From assembly GCF_009429125.1 (NCBI RefSeq), contig NZ_CP045529.1, forward strand, positions 1,798,001 through 1,862,000: 64,000 nt of DNA, in the 5' to 3' direction. Positions 33,516-44,109 of this stretch are shown here, in pieces (position 1 is the first letter of the stretch; each line of letters opens with the position of its first letter). A model generated the notes under the pieces. The model was not told where the DNA came from. It ran no database searches and saw nothing but the letters and a program-made list of their open reading frames with translations. This stretch comes from Luteimicrobium xylanilyticum. GTDB taxonomy: Bacteria > Actinomycetota > Actinomycetes > Actinomycetales > Cellulomonadaceae. The position numbers were made by a program, and so were the translations under genes.

Positions 33516-34322
33516 ATGGACCTGGGCATCGAAGGGCGCGTCGCGCTCGTCACCGGAGGGGACTCGGGGATCGGTTTCGCGGCCGCCCGCGAGCTGCTCG
33601 CGGAGGGCGCGAGAGTCGTGCTGACCGACAGGGACGGTGACGCGCTCGGCGACGCCGTGACGAGGCTGCGCGCCGCGGGCTCGTCCGACGCGGTGGTGGG
33701 CGTGCCCGCGGACCTCACCGTCCTCGCGGACGTCGAAGAACTCGCACGCCGTGCCCGCGAGGCGTTCGGGGACCCCGAGATCCTCGTGCACGCGGCCGGT
33801 GTGACCGGCGCGACGGGCGACTTCCTCGAGATCGACGACGACGGCTGGCGGTCCACGCTCGAGACGGATCTGGTCGCGGCGGCGCGCACGGTCCGGACGT
33901 TCCTGCCGTCGATGCGCGAACGCGGCCGGGGCCGGATCGTGCTGCTCGCCTCGGAGGACGCGGTCCAGCCGTATGCCGACGAGCTGCCCTACTGCGCGTC
34001 CAAGGCCGGCGTGCTCGCGCTCGCCAAGGGCCTGGCGAAGGCGTACGGCGGCGACGGCGTGCTCGTGAACGCGGTCTCGCCGGCGTTCGTGGCGACGCCG
34101 ATGACCGACGCGATGATGCGTGAGCGGGCGGACGAGCGCGGCGAGTCGTTCGACGAGGCCGTCGCCTCGTTCCTGGCCGAGGAGCGTCCGGGCATCGAGG
34201 CACGACGGCGCGGCGAGCCGGAGGAGGTCGCCGCGGTGATCGCCTGGCTGTGCTCGGAGCGCGCGAGCTTCGTCCTCGGGTCGAACTGGCGGGTCGACGG
34301 CGGGTCGGTGGCGACGATCTGA
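33516..34322 (+). CDS. SDR family oxidoreductase
   Basis: A classical short-chain dehydrogenase of 268 residues. It has TGGDSGIG near residues 13-20, a D-rich cofactor strand (VVLTDRDGDAL) suggesting NAD(H) over NADP(H), HAAGVTGATG, and the catalytic Ser/Tyr/Lys set in LLASEDAVQ and YCASKAG. The C-terminus SNWRVDGGSVATI is normal. GGAAGGAC precedes the ATG. The substrate is unknown. It follows DUF6098 after 40 bases and may be in the same operon. Confidence 0.85.
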   Translation: MDLGIEGRVALVTGGDSGIGFAAARELLAEGARVVLTDRDGDALGDAVTRLRAAGSSDAVVGVPADLTVLADVEELARRAREAFGDPEILVHAAGVTGATGDFLEIDDDGWRSTLETDLVAAARTVRTFLPSMRERGRGRIVLLASEDAVQPYADELPYCASKAGVLALAKGLAKAYGGDGVLVNAVSPAFVATPMTDAMMRERADERGESFDEAVASFLAEERPGIEARRRGEPEEVAAVIAWLCSERASFVLGSNWRVDGGSVATI

Positions 34323-34332
34323 GGCAGGCGGG

Positions 34333-34986
34333 TCAGCCCGCCTCGGCCAGGAGCCGGTCGAGCTCGTCGGCGGTGAGCGGTCCGTCGTCGGCGGAGCGGT
34401 GGGCGACGGCAGCGACGAGCTCTTCGGCGACGACGCGCAGCCGGGTCTCCCGGCGAGAACCGGTCTCGCGCAGCACGTCGAACGCCGCGTTGGCGTCCCC
34501 GCCCCGTGCCGCCATGACGATGCCTTTCGCCTGCTCGATGGTGCCGCGGCTCGCCGCCGCGGCACGGATGGCCTCGGTCGCCTGCGCCTGGCCGGCGCTC
34601 TGCTGGGCGGCGGTGAGGTCCACGAAGTACCCGGTCACGGCGGTGGGGTCGCCTGCGTCGTCGAGCTCCGCGCGGCCCACCACGGCGACGGTGCGGACCG
34701 CGCCGTGCGCGTCCACGATGCGGTGCACCGAGCTGAACGGCTCCCGGTCGCTGACGGCGTTGCGCACCACGTGATCGACGTCCTTGCGGTCGTCGGGATG
34801 CTTGTGGGTCGCCATGAGCTCGGTCGACGGGACGACCTCGCCTCGCTCGAAGCCGTGCATCGCGTAGATCTCGTCCGACCACCACCAGCTGTCGTCTGCG
34901 AGGTCGAGGCGGAACCTGCCGACGCTCGGGCTGGTCCCGACCGCGAGCGCCTGCTCGTGCTCGACCTCCGGTTGCTCCGTGCCCAT
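34333..34986 (-). CDS. PAS-ANTAR RNA-binding regulator
   Basis: A 217-residue cytosolic protein. The PAS domain at about 25-127 reads FRLDLADDSWWWSDEIYAMHG, HKHPDDR, VHRIVDAHGAVRTVAVVGRA. After a short helix comes an ANTAR domain at about 145-200 (RGTIEQAKGIVMAARGG, AFDVLRETGSRRETRLRVVAEELV). ANTAR proteins bind paired hexaloop RNA hairpins and prevent transcription termination. The PAS domain would sense a small molecule or redox state. The ATG at 34986 is 7 bases after TACGAT, so the mRNA is probably leaderless. Convergent with the SDR gene. Confidence 0.87.
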   Translation of the reverse strand: MGTEQPEVEHEQALAVGTSPSVGRFRLDLADDSWWWSDEIYAMHGFERGEVVPSTELMATHKHPDDRKDVDHVVRNAVSDREPFSSVHRIVDAHGAVRTVAVVGRAELDDAGDPTAVTGYFVDLTAAQQSAGQAQATEAIRAAAASRGTIEQAKGIVMAARGGDANAAFDVLRETGSRRETRLRVVAEELVAAVAHRSADDGPLTADELDRLLAEAG

Positions 34987-34993
34987 GCCACGG

Positions 34994-34999
34994 ATCGTA
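34994..34999 (-). promoter_or_regulatory. -10 element of the minus-strand PAS-ANTAR gene
   Basis: TACGAT on the minus strand ends 7 bases before the ATG at 34986, indicating a leaderless transcript. Confidence 0.4.
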
Positions 35000-35057
35000 G
35001 CGCCGCTCGGGATCGGTGCACGCGCAGGCCCGTGACCTGCGTGTGGGCGTCTGCCGG

Positions 35058-35161
35058 TAGGCTTTGCGGTCCCGGGCCGAGCCCGGAGGTTCCCGCAGGT
35101 TGAGCAGCCAATCTGCCAGGGGGCGTGGCACCCGCCGCGGCGCGGGCGAGAAGGACGAACG
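35058..35161 (+). promoter_or_regulatory. -10 element and structured leader of a PAS-ANTAR gene
   Basis: TAGGCT at 35058-35063 is a likely -10, giving a leader of about 92 bases. The leader holds a CCGGGC-CGA-GCCCGG hairpin, a GCAG-CCAAT-CTGC hairpin and an AAGGAC ribosome site before the ATG. I cannot match it to a known riboswitch or to the ANTAR hexaloop pair. Confidence 0.35.
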
Positions 35162-35872
35162 ATGACGAGTGAGGCTGCGTTCGACGTGCCCGGCGAGCGC
35201 GTGCGCTCCGTCCTCGGCGCAGGGCCGTCGCGCGACGTGCGCCCGAGCCCGGAGCTCACGTCGGGGTGGTTCGAGGTCGACACCCGGACCGGACGGTGCT
35301 GGTGGTCGGACGGCATGTTCACGGTGCACGCCCTGACGCGAGGGGAGGTCGTCCCGACGCTCGCTCTGCTCCTCGCCCACCAGCGCAGCGACGAACGAGC
35401 GCAGGTCGCGGCCCTGATCGAGCGGGTGGCGACGGGCCACGGCCCGGCGGCGTGCGTGAGCCGGCTGGTCGGGTTCGACGGACGCACCCGCGCCGTAGCG
35501 CTGAGCCTCGAGGCCGTCGGGGAAACCCTGGACGGGTGCCGCCCGGTCCGGGGGACGGTCGTGATCCTCGACGCGGTCGTGAACGAGCTCGCCCGCCGGC
35601 GCGCCGACGTCCAGCTCGAGCAGGCGTTGGCGTCGCGCAGCGCGATCGACCAGGCGAAGGGTGTGCTGACGCTCGCTCGAGGGCTGGTCGCCGAGGAGGC
35701 CTTCGACGTCCTGCGCGAGGCGTCGCAGCAGCGGAACGTCCGCGTCCGGACGGTCGCGGACGACGTCCTGGAGGCCGCGCGCGCCGTGGCCGACCCGTCG
35801 TCCTCCGGGTGGCTGCGGGGCGCCCTCGGAGAGGACGCGGCACACCCGCAACGGCTGAGCGAACGGTCCTGA
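35162..35872 (+). CDS. PAS-ANTAR RNA-binding regulator
   Basis: A 236-residue paralogue in the cluster. The PAS-like domain (about 34-140) keeps WFEVDTRTGRCWWSDGMFTVH and GEVVPT but is more divergent after that: the HPDDR element of its relatives is replaced by HQRSDER. The ANTAR domain (about 155-205) is intact, with SRSAIDQAKGVLTLARGL and AFDVLREASQQRNVRVRTVADDVL. The C-terminal 30 residues are unstructured. Start ATG at 35162 after AAGGAC. Confidence 0.85.
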   Translation: MTSEAAFDVPGERVRSVLGAGPSRDVRPSPELTSGWFEVDTRTGRCWWSDGMFTVHALTRGEVVPTLALLLAHQRSDERAQVAALIERVATGHGPAACVSRLVGFDGRTRAVALSLEAVGETLDGCRPVRGTVVILDAVVNELARRRADVQLEQALASRSAIDQAKGVLTLARGLVAEEAFDVLREASQQRNVRVRTVADDVLEAARAVADPSSSGWLRGALGEDAAHPQRLSERS

Positions 35873-35884
35873 GGAGGTCTGCGG

Positions 35885-35913
35885 TTGCTACGCCGTCGTT
35901 CGGTCCGTACCGT
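35885..35913 (+). promoter_or_regulatory. Promoter of the third ANTAR gene
   Basis: TTGCTA (35885-35890) and TACCGT (35908-35913) are 17 bases apart, a good vegetative promoter for the gene starting at 35968. The regulator genes at 35162 and 35968 can thus be expressed separately. Confidence 0.5.
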
Positions 35914-35967
35914 CGTGCGCGCGGCCAAGTCACGGCCCCACGCACGGAGCCCTTCGAGGTCGAAGAC

Positions 35968-36605
35968 ATGAGTCTCGCGCACAGCTCGATCCCCGCAGAG
36001 GACGACGATCTCGTCGTCCGTCCCGCTTCCGGTGGGCCCGCGGTCCCCGCCAGGTCGGGCCGCTTCTCCCTCGAGGTGGCGACGGGCGCGTGGTGGTGGT
36101 CCGACGAGACCTACCGGATCCACGGCTTCGAGCCGGGGGAGGTCGTCCCCACGACCCGCCTGGTGCTCGCGCACAAGCATCCGGGCGACCGGGAGCGGTT
36201 CCGTACGGCCCTGGTCGAGGCCTGGCTCGAGCGAGGCTCGTTCGTCTCGGTCCACCGGATCCTCGCGGCGAACGGGGTCACCCGCCATGTCGTGGTGACC
36301 GGCCGCGCCGAGCCCGACGTCGAGGGCCCCGGTCGGCTCACCGGGACGGTCGTCGACGTGACCGCGCAGGTCGCGGCCGCCGCGGCGCAGCTCGCCGACG
36401 AGCAGATCCGGCGGTCGGTCGAGACCCGCGCCACGATCGAGCAGGCGAAGGGACTCCTCGCGGCGGCGTGGCAGACCTCGCCGGAGGCGGCGTTCGACCG
36501 CCTCCGGCGGCTGTCGATGGAACGGAACGTCCCGGTGCGCGATCTCGCCGCAGACGTGGTGGAGCGTGCCTGCGGTGGCACCGCGTCGTCGTCCGCGACG
36601 CGGTC

Positions 36606-36609
<4 letters not shown>
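35968..36609 (+). CDS. PAS-ANTAR RNA-binding regulator
   Basis: A 213-residue protein, close to the one at 34333 in its PAS domain (FSLEVATGAWWWSDETYRIHG, HKHPGDR, VHRILAANGVTRHVVVTGRA; about 33-135). The ANTAR domain at about 152-203 is intact (RATIEQAKGLLAAAWQTSPEAAFDRLRR, MERNVPVRDLAADVVE). It was probably produced by duplication within the cluster. ATG at 35968; no strong ribosome site. Its stop overlaps the catalase stop on the other strand by 4 bases (TAG/CTA). Confidence 0.87.
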
Positions 36610-38690
<2,081 letters not shown>

Positions 38691-38739
38691 GGTGCTCCTC
38701 CTTCTCTCGTCGGTGCAGGTGCGGGCAGGGCTGGGCCCG

Positions 38740-39600
38740 TCAGAAGACGGGCTTGCCGCCGGTCACGCCCAGCACGGTCCCCGAGACGTAGCTGGCGTCC
38801 CCCTCGGAAGCCAGGAAGACGAACGCCGGGGCGACCTCTGCCGGCTGGCCCGCGCGTCCTAGGGGCGTGTCGGCCCCGAACTTCTCGACGTGGTCGGACG
38901 GCTGCGTCGCCGGCTGCAGCGGCGTCCAGATCGGCCCGGGAGCCACGGCGTTGACCCGGATGCCCCGTGGGCCGAGCTGAGCGGCGAGGTTCACGGTGAC
39001 GTTGTTGATCGCGGCCTTGGTCGCGGCGTAGTCGACGAGCGCGGGCGACGGCTCGTACGCCTGGATCGACGACACGTTGATGATCGCGCTGCCGGCCTTG
39101 AGGTGACGCAGGGCCTCGTGCGTGATCCAGAACAGCGCGTACAGGTTGGTCTTGAGCACCCGGTCGAGCTCGGGGGTGGTCAGGTCGTCGATCGACTCGC
39201 GCCGGGCCTGCTGGAAGCCCGCGTTGTTGACCACCACGTCGAGCCCGCCGAGCTCCTCGGCCGCCTGGCCCACGATGTCGCGGGCCGATCGCTCGTCGCG
39301 CAGGTCGCCGGGGAGCAGCACCACGGTCCGCCCGGCCTCGCGCACCCAGTGCGCGGTCGCCTCGGCGTCCTCCTGCTCCTCGGGCATGTACGCGATCGCG
39401 ACGTCGGCGCCCTCGCGAGCGAACGCGATCGCGACCGCGCGGCCGATCCCGGAGTCGCCGCCGGTGACGAGTGCGCGGCGACCGTCGAGGCGGCCGTGGC
39501 CGACGTAGCTCTGCTCGCCGTGGTCGGGCTCGGGCGACATGGCGCCGGTGAGCCCGGGGGGCTCCTGCTGCTGGGCGGGGAAGGGGGTCTCGTCGGGCAT
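38740..39600 (-). CDS. SDR family oxidoreductase, general-stress type (YhdF/YgfF-like)
   Basis: A 286-residue classical SDR with an N-terminal extension of about 40 residues (PFPAQQQEPPGLTGAM, PEPDHGEQSYVGHGRL) typical of the stress-induced YhdF/GSP39 group. Cofactor motif TGGDSGIG, NNAGFQQ, catalytic Ser in INVSSIQAYEPSP, YAATKAA and terminal TGGKPVF are present. The substrate is unknown. It lies 54 bases after the MFS gene and 49 before katE on the same strand; its presence beside katE fits a general stress operon. Confidence 0.87.
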   Translation of the reverse strand: MPDETPFPAQQQEPPGLTGAMSPEPDHGEQSYVGHGRLDGRRALVTGGDSGIGRAVAIAFAREGADVAIAYMPEEQEDAEATAHWVREAGRTVVLLPGDLRDERSARDIVGQAAEELGGLDVVVNNAGFQQARRESIDDLTTPELDRVLKTNLYALFWITHEALRHLKAGSAIINVSSIQAYEPSPALVDYAATKAAINNVTVNLAAQLGPRGIRVNAVAPGPIWTPLQPATQPSDHVEKFGADTPLGRAGQPAEVAPAFVFLASEGDASYVSGTVLGVTGGKPVF

Positions 39601-39654
39601 CGCGCAGCTCCTCGCAGAGGAAAGGGTGCGGCCTGCTTCTCGACCTCCTCCAAC

Positions 39655-41199
39655 CTAGGACGGGTCGTCGTCGTTCGCAGAAGGACCGCCCGTGCCCTGC
39701 TCCGCCGTGCCCTGCCCCCCGGAGTCGCCGTCGTCCGCGTCCTGCGCCGTCAGGGGCGTGGCGACGTCCTCGAGCGACTTCTGCTCGGCCCCCACGCCGA
39801 GGAAGATGGCGACCACCCCGCCCACGACCATGAGCACCGCCCCGACGTAGTAGCCGATGGCGATGCCCGTGATGTCGTGCCGGCCGCTCGCGGAGTCGAT
39901 GAGACGCCCGAAGAAGAGGGGACCGGTGATCCCACCGATCGCCGTCCCGACGGCGTAGAAGAACGCGATGAACAGGGCCCGCGTCTCGAGGGGGAAGACC
40001 TCGCTCGCGGTGAGGTAGGCGGAGCTCGCGCCCGCCGACGCGACGAAGAAGATCGCCATCCCGAAGAGCGTCAGCGTGAGAGCCGTCAGGTCGCCCAGCA
40101 TCACGCCCGCGACGGCCAGCAGGACGCCGGAGACGAGGTAGGTCGCGGAGATCATCTTCACCCGGCCGACCTTGTCGAAGAGCGGCCCCAGGACGAGCGC
40201 CCCCACGAAGTTGCTGACCGCGAACAGGGCCAGGTAGACGCCGGTCTGGCCCACGCCGAGGAACGTCTGGAGGGTGTCGCCGTAGGTGAAGAAGAACGCG
40301 TTGTAGAGGAACGCCTGCCCGACGAACAGCGCGAGGCACAGGACGGTGCGCCGCGGGTAGTCCGAGAAGACGGTGCGCGCGATCCGGCCGAGCCCGATCG
40401 TACGGCGCTGCTTGATCGTCAGGGAGTCGTCGTCGCCGACCTGGTCGAGCTCGTCACCGGTCTGCTCCTCGACCGTGTCCTCGATGTCGCCGACGATCTG
40501 CTCGCCCTCCTTCTCGCGTCCGTGGATGAAGAGCCAGCGGGGGCTCTCCGGGACGTTGCGCCGGACGAAGAGGATGACGAGCCCGAGCGTCGCGCCCAGC
40601 GCGAAGCACACGCGCCAGCCGAGACCGGCCGGGACCAGGTGCGGGTCGAGCAGCGGGATCGTCACGAGCGCGCCGCCCGCCGCGCCCAGCCAGTAGGAGC
40701 CGTTGATCGCGATGTCGGTCCGGCCCCGGTAGCGCGCGGGGATGAGCTCGTCGACGGCGGAGTTCACGGCCGCGTACTCGCCGCCGATGCCGGCCCCCGT
40801 GACGACGCGGCACGCGAAGTACATGAGGGGGCTGACGGAGAACGCGGTCGCGACCGTGCCGACGAGGTAGACGGCGAGCGTGATCATGAACAGCTTCTTG
40901 CGCCCGAACCGGTCGGTGAGCTGTCCGAACAGCAGCGCGCCCACGCACGCGCCGGCGACGTACACGGCACCGGCGAGGCCGATGTCGCTGCTCGTCAGCC
41001 CGAGGCCGTGGGACGAGGACTTCAGCGCCGCTGACAGGTTGCCGACGATCGTGACCTCGAGCCCGTCGAGCACCCATACCGTGCCCAGGCCTACGACGAT
41101 CATCCAGTGCCACCGCGCCCACGGCAGGCGGTCCAGCCGCGCCGGGACCGTGGTCGTGATGGTGCGCAGGCCCGCCTCGCCGTCCGACGTCGTCGTCAT
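39655..41199 (-). CDS. MFS transporter, sugar porter / metabolite:H+ symporter type
   Basis: A 514-residue protein with 12 membrane helices. The loop-2/3 motif GQLTDRFGRKKLF, the RVVTGAGIGGEYAAVNSAVDELIPARYRG segment and a central cytosolic loop with PESPRWLFIHGREKEGEQIV mark the metabolite:H+ symporter branch. The acidic C-terminal tail (about 480-514) is disordered. The solute is unknown; relatives carry organic acids, aromatic acids or sugars. First gene of the operon with the stress SDR and katE. ATG at 41199. Confidence 0.85.
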   Translation of the reverse strand: MTTTSDGEAGLRTITTTVPARLDRLPWARWHWMIVVGLGTVWVLDGLEVTIVGNLSAALKSSSHGLGLTSSDIGLAGAVYVAGACVGALLFGQLTDRFGRKKLFMITLAVYLVGTVATAFSVSPLMYFACRVVTGAGIGGEYAAVNSAVDELIPARYRGRTDIAINGSYWLGAAGGALVTIPLLDPHLVPAGLGWRVCFALGATLGLVILFVRRNVPESPRWLFIHGREKEGEQIVGDIEDTVEEQTGDELDQVGDDDSLTIKQRRTIGLGRIARTVFSDYPRRTVLCLALFVGQAFLYNAFFFTYGDTLQTFLGVGQTGVYLALFAVSNFVGALVLGPLFDKVGRVKMISATYLVSGVLLAVAGVMLGDLTALTLTLFGMAIFFVASAGASSAYLTASEVFPLETRALFIAFFYAVGTAIGGITGPLFFGRLIDSASGRHDITGIAIGYYVGAVLMVVGGVVAIFLGVGAEQKSLEDVATPLTAQDADDGDSGGQGTAEQGTGGPSANDDDPS

Positions 41200-41284
41200 C
41201 CCTCCACGGTAGGCAGCGCGCCTGGTTACGCATGCCGACGCCCGTCCGGGTGCGCAGGGCTCAGGGTGTTCGTAGCGTCGAGGG

Positions 41285-41503
41285 ATGAGTGACACCTTCA
41301 CGTACCGCGCCGTGCTGTCGGGCGGGATGCAGTCGGCCCACCAGATCGGGTCGACGTTCGAGGCCACGGCCGACGAGGCCCCCGCCCGGCTCGACGAGCT
41401 GCTCGCCCAGAACTGGCAGGAGCCCGGGGCGCTCGTCCGGCTCCAGCGGGCCGGCGAGCAGGGCTGGGAGGACACCGGCATCGAGGTTGCCGTCGACGAC
41501 TGA
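41285..41503 (+). CDS. Small conserved hypothetical protein
   Basis: A 72-residue acidic, soluble protein (TFTYRAVLSGGMQSA, RLDELLAQNWQEPGALVRLQ). No domain is recognised. Its codon pattern and compact composition look real, and it is separated by 45 bases from the LLM oxidoreductase on the same strand. ATG at 41285; no clear ribosome site, so a leaderless or weak start is likely. Confidence 0.6.
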   Translation: MSDTFTYRAVLSGGMQSAHQIGSTFEATADEAPARLDELLAQNWQEPGALVRLQRAGEQGWEDTGIEVAVDD

Positions 41504-41548
41504 GGCGCGCCAGGTGCGTATCCGGTCGCGCCGCCCCACGATCGAGAC

Positions 41549-42532
41549 ATGACCCGTTTCGGCTACACCCTCATGACCGAGCAGTCCGGCCCCAAGGAGC
41601 TCGTGCGCTACGCGCAGGTCGCCGAGGACGTGGGTTTCGACTTCGAGGTGTCGAGCGACCACTTCTTCCCGTGGCTTGACACGCAGGGCCATGCGCCGTA
41701 CGCCTGGACGTTGCTGGGGGCGGTCGCGCAGGCGACGTCGCGCGTGGACCTCATGACGTACGTGACCTGCCCGAGCGTCCGGTACCACCCGGCCGTCGTC
41801 GCGCAGAAGGCCGGGACGCTGGGCGTGCTCTCCGACGGCCGGTTCACCCTCGGGCTCGGCGCGGGCGAGAACCTCAACGAGCACGTCGTCGGCGAGCGCT
41901 GGCCCGCGGTGGGCGAGCGCCACGACCTGCTGGCCGAGGCGATCGAGATCGTCCGCCGGCTGCTCACGGGCGACGACGTCTCGTGGGAGGGGGAGCACTT
42001 CCAGGTCGACTCGGCGCGCGTGTGGGACCTGCCCGACGACCCGGTCGAGATCGCGGTCGCCGTCTCGGGCGACGTGTCGGTCGAGCGGTTCGCGCCGCTG
42101 GCGGACCACCTCGTCGCGACCGAGCCCGACGGCGACCTCGTCAGCTCCTGGAACGACGAGCGCGCGGGCCTGGGCCTCGAGCCCACCCGGGCGATCGGCC
42201 AGATCCCGATCTGCTGGGACACGGACCGCGACCGCGCGGTCGCCCGCGCCCACGACCAGTTCCGCTGGTTCGGCCTCGGCTGGCCCGTCAACTCGAACCT
42301 CCCGACGACCGAGGCCTTCCGGTCGGCGAGCGCGTTCGTCCGGCCCGACGACGTCGCGGGGTCCATCCCGTGCGGTCCCGACCTCGACGCGATCGTGGAG
42401 GCGGTGTCCGCCTACTGGCAGGCCGGGTTCACCGACGTCGCCCTCGTGCAGATCGGGGACGAGGGCCAGCAGGAGTTCCTCGACCGGGCGGCCGGTCCGC
42501 TGCTCGAGAAGCTCCGCAAGGCGTCGTCGTGA
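41549..42532 (+). CDS. LLM class F420-dependent oxidoreductase (TIGR03557-like)
   Basis: A luciferase-like TIM barrel of 327 residues. The N-terminus FGYTLMTEQSGPKELVRYAQVAEDVGFDF and the sequences SDHFFPWLDTQGHAPYAWT and GLGAGENLNEHV are those of the F420-dependent glucose-6-phosphate dehydrogenase-like branch of actinobacteria. The cofactor is most likely F420H2. The substrate is unknown. Its stop overlaps the HAD gene (GTGA), so the two are co-translated. Confidence 0.88.
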   Translation: MTRFGYTLMTEQSGPKELVRYAQVAEDVGFDFEVSSDHFFPWLDTQGHAPYAWTLLGAVAQATSRVDLMTYVTCPSVRYHPAVVAQKAGTLGVLSDGRFTLGLGAGENLNEHVVGERWPAVGERHDLLAEAIEIVRRLLTGDDVSWEGEHFQVDSARVWDLPDDPVEIAVAVSGDVSVERFAPLADHLVATEPDGDLVSSWNDERAGLGLEPTRAIGQIPICWDTDRDRAVARAHDQFRWFGLGWPVNSNLPTTEAFRSASAFVRPDDVAGSIPCGPDLDAIVEAVSAYWQAGFTDVALVQIGDEGQQEFLDRAAGPLLEKLRKASS

Positions 42533-43206
42533 GCGGCGGTGACCGGGCCCCCGGCGTGCTGTTCGACGTCGACGGGACGCTCGTCGACTCGAACTACCTG
42601 CAGGTGGCCGCGTGGCTGCGCGCGCTGCAGTCCGTGGGTCTCGACGCACCGTCGTGGCGCCTGCACCGCGCGCTCGGCCGCACCGGGCGCGAGCTCGTCG
42701 GGGACGTCGTGGGCGAAGCGGGCCTCGCCCGGTTCGACGAGATCTCCGACGTGCACGCGCGCGAGGTCGACGCGACGACCGACCGGCTCCGGCGCACGCG
42801 CGGGGCCGCCGAGCTCGTCCGCGCCGTCGCTCGTCGCGGGGCGCGCACCGTCCTCGCGACCTCCGCGTCCCCCGACAGCCTCGGGGCGCTCCGCCGCGTG
42901 CTGGACCTCGACGACGTGCTCGACGCCGTGACGTCCGCCGAGGACGTCGACCGCTCCAAGCCGCACCCCGAGCCCGTGCGCACCGCGCTCGACAGCGGCG
43001 GCGTCGACCCCGAGCGCGCGGTCTTCGTGGGCGACAGCGTGTGGGACGTCCAGGCCGCGGCACGGGCCGGGCTGCCGTGCGTCGCGCTGCGCTGCGGCGG
43101 CATCGGTCCCGCCGAGCTGCGGGACGCCGGCGCGGTCGAGGTCTACGACGACCCGGCGGACCTCCTCGAGCACCTCGACGGGAGCGCCCTGCGGCGCGCC
43201 CTCTGA
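42529..43206 (+). CDS. HAD family hydrolase (phosphoglycolate phosphatase-like)
   Basis: A 225-residue HAD phosphatase. Motif I FDVDGTLVDS (nucleophile Asp13, acid Asp15), a helical type C1 cap (about 25-90), motif II LATSAS, Lys in KPHPEPV, and motif IV VFVGDSVWDVQAA are present. It could act on sugar phosphates or phosphoglycolate. GTG at 42529 is coupled to the LLM gene stop. Confidence 0.87.
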   Translation: MSGGDRAPGVLFDVDGTLVDSNYLQVAAWLRALQSVGLDAPSWRLHRALGRTGRELVGDVVGEAGLARFDEISDVHAREVDATTDRLRRTRGAAELVRAVARRGARTVLATSASPDSLGALRRVLDLDDVLDAVTSAEDVDRSKPHPEPVRTALDSGGVDPERAVFVGDSVWDVQAAARAGLPCVALRCGGIGPAELRDAGAVEVYDDPADLLEHLDGSALRRAL

Positions 43207-43214
43207 GTCGACCG

Positions 43215-43979
43215 TCAGCAGGCGCGGACGTCGACGACGAGCGCCCGGTGGTCGGAGACCCCGGTGTCGACCGACCGACCCGGCTCGGCGGCGCACAGTC
43301 CGCCCGCGGTCAGGACGTGGTCGAGCTGTTCGCGCGGGTCGACGACCGGGAAGGTGGGTGCGTCGACGAGCGGCGTCCACCCGGTCGCGCGGGCCGGCCG
43401 GTCGCCCGCCGTGTTGAGGTCGCCCAGCACGACCAGGGGGCCGGGGACGTCGCGGAGCTCGCGCGCGAGCCGGCGCAGCTGTCCGCGGTTGCGGACGGGC
43501 ACGAAGCTCAGGTGCGTCGCGGCGACCGTCACCAGGCCGAGCGGTGCCTCGACCTCGGCCACGAGCGCGGCGCGCGGCTCGTCGTGGACGAGGCTCGGCC
43601 AGCGGTGCCCCGGGAACCGGACCGGGACACGCCGGCGCGGCTCGGGCAGCCGGATCCGCCGCCACGACCGCACGGGGAACCGGCTGAGCAGCGCGATGCC
43701 GTAGGTCGCGGTGTCGGGCTGCAGGTCGCCCGTGGCCGCCGTCCAGACGCCGGGCTCGCCGGCCAGCGTCGCCGCGAACCGGTGCTCGGCCGCGCCCATC
43801 GCCTCGGCGGCGATCGCCGTGAGGTCGGAGCCGTGCGAGCGGGGCTGGTCGCGGTCCACCTCCTGGAGCGCCAGGACGTCCGCGTCGAGGCCGGCGACGG
43901 CGGACGCGAACCGGTCGAGGTCGACCTCGCCGTGGGGACCCTGGCGGCCGTGGAGGATGTTGAACGTCGCGAGTCGCAC
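43215..43979 (-). CDS. Endonuclease/exonuclease/phosphatase family protein
   Basis: A 254-residue EEP-fold hydrolase. Motifs in order are ATFNILHGR (Asn), LALQEVDRDQPRS (catalytic Glu), ATHLSFV, VVLGDLNTA (Asp/Asn) and a final SDHRALVVDV (Asp-His). No signal peptide is present, so it is cytosolic. Members cut DNA, RNA, phospholipids or inositol phosphates; the substrate cannot be told. ATG at 43979. Convergent with the HAD gene. Confidence 0.87.
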   Translation of the reverse strand: MRLATFNILHGRQGPHGEVDLDRFASAVAGLDADVLALQEVDRDQPRSHGSDLTAIAAEAMGAAEHRFAATLAGEPGVWTAATGDLQPDTATYGIALLSRFPVRSWRRIRLPEPRRRVPVRFPGHRWPSLVHDEPRAALVAEVEAPLGLVTVAATHLSFVPVRNRGQLRRLARELRDVPGPLVVLGDLNTAGDRPARATGWTPLVDAPTFPVVDPREQLDHVLTAGGLCAAEPGRSVDTGVSDHRALVVDVRAC

Positions 43980-44109
43980 CCCTCGATCCTCGCAACGCGG
44001 GCAGCCCCGCGCGCGTCCGCGGGGACGGCGTGACGCCCGGCGTGCGAAGGGTCCGCGGCCGTCCTACCGTCGCACCCTGGCCGTCACCTACCCGCGACTG
44101 AGGTGTGCA

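Noticed and set aside
35058-35161. Known riboswitch upstream of the PAS-ANTAR gene
   Set aside because: I looked for cobalamin, c-di-AMP, SAM, glycine and ykkC-like signatures and saw none, so only a structured leader is claimed.
43264-43704. Plus-strand open frame opposite the EEP hydrolase
   Set aside because: The minus strand has all EEP catalytic motifs; the plus frame is Ser/Arg-rich without a domain.
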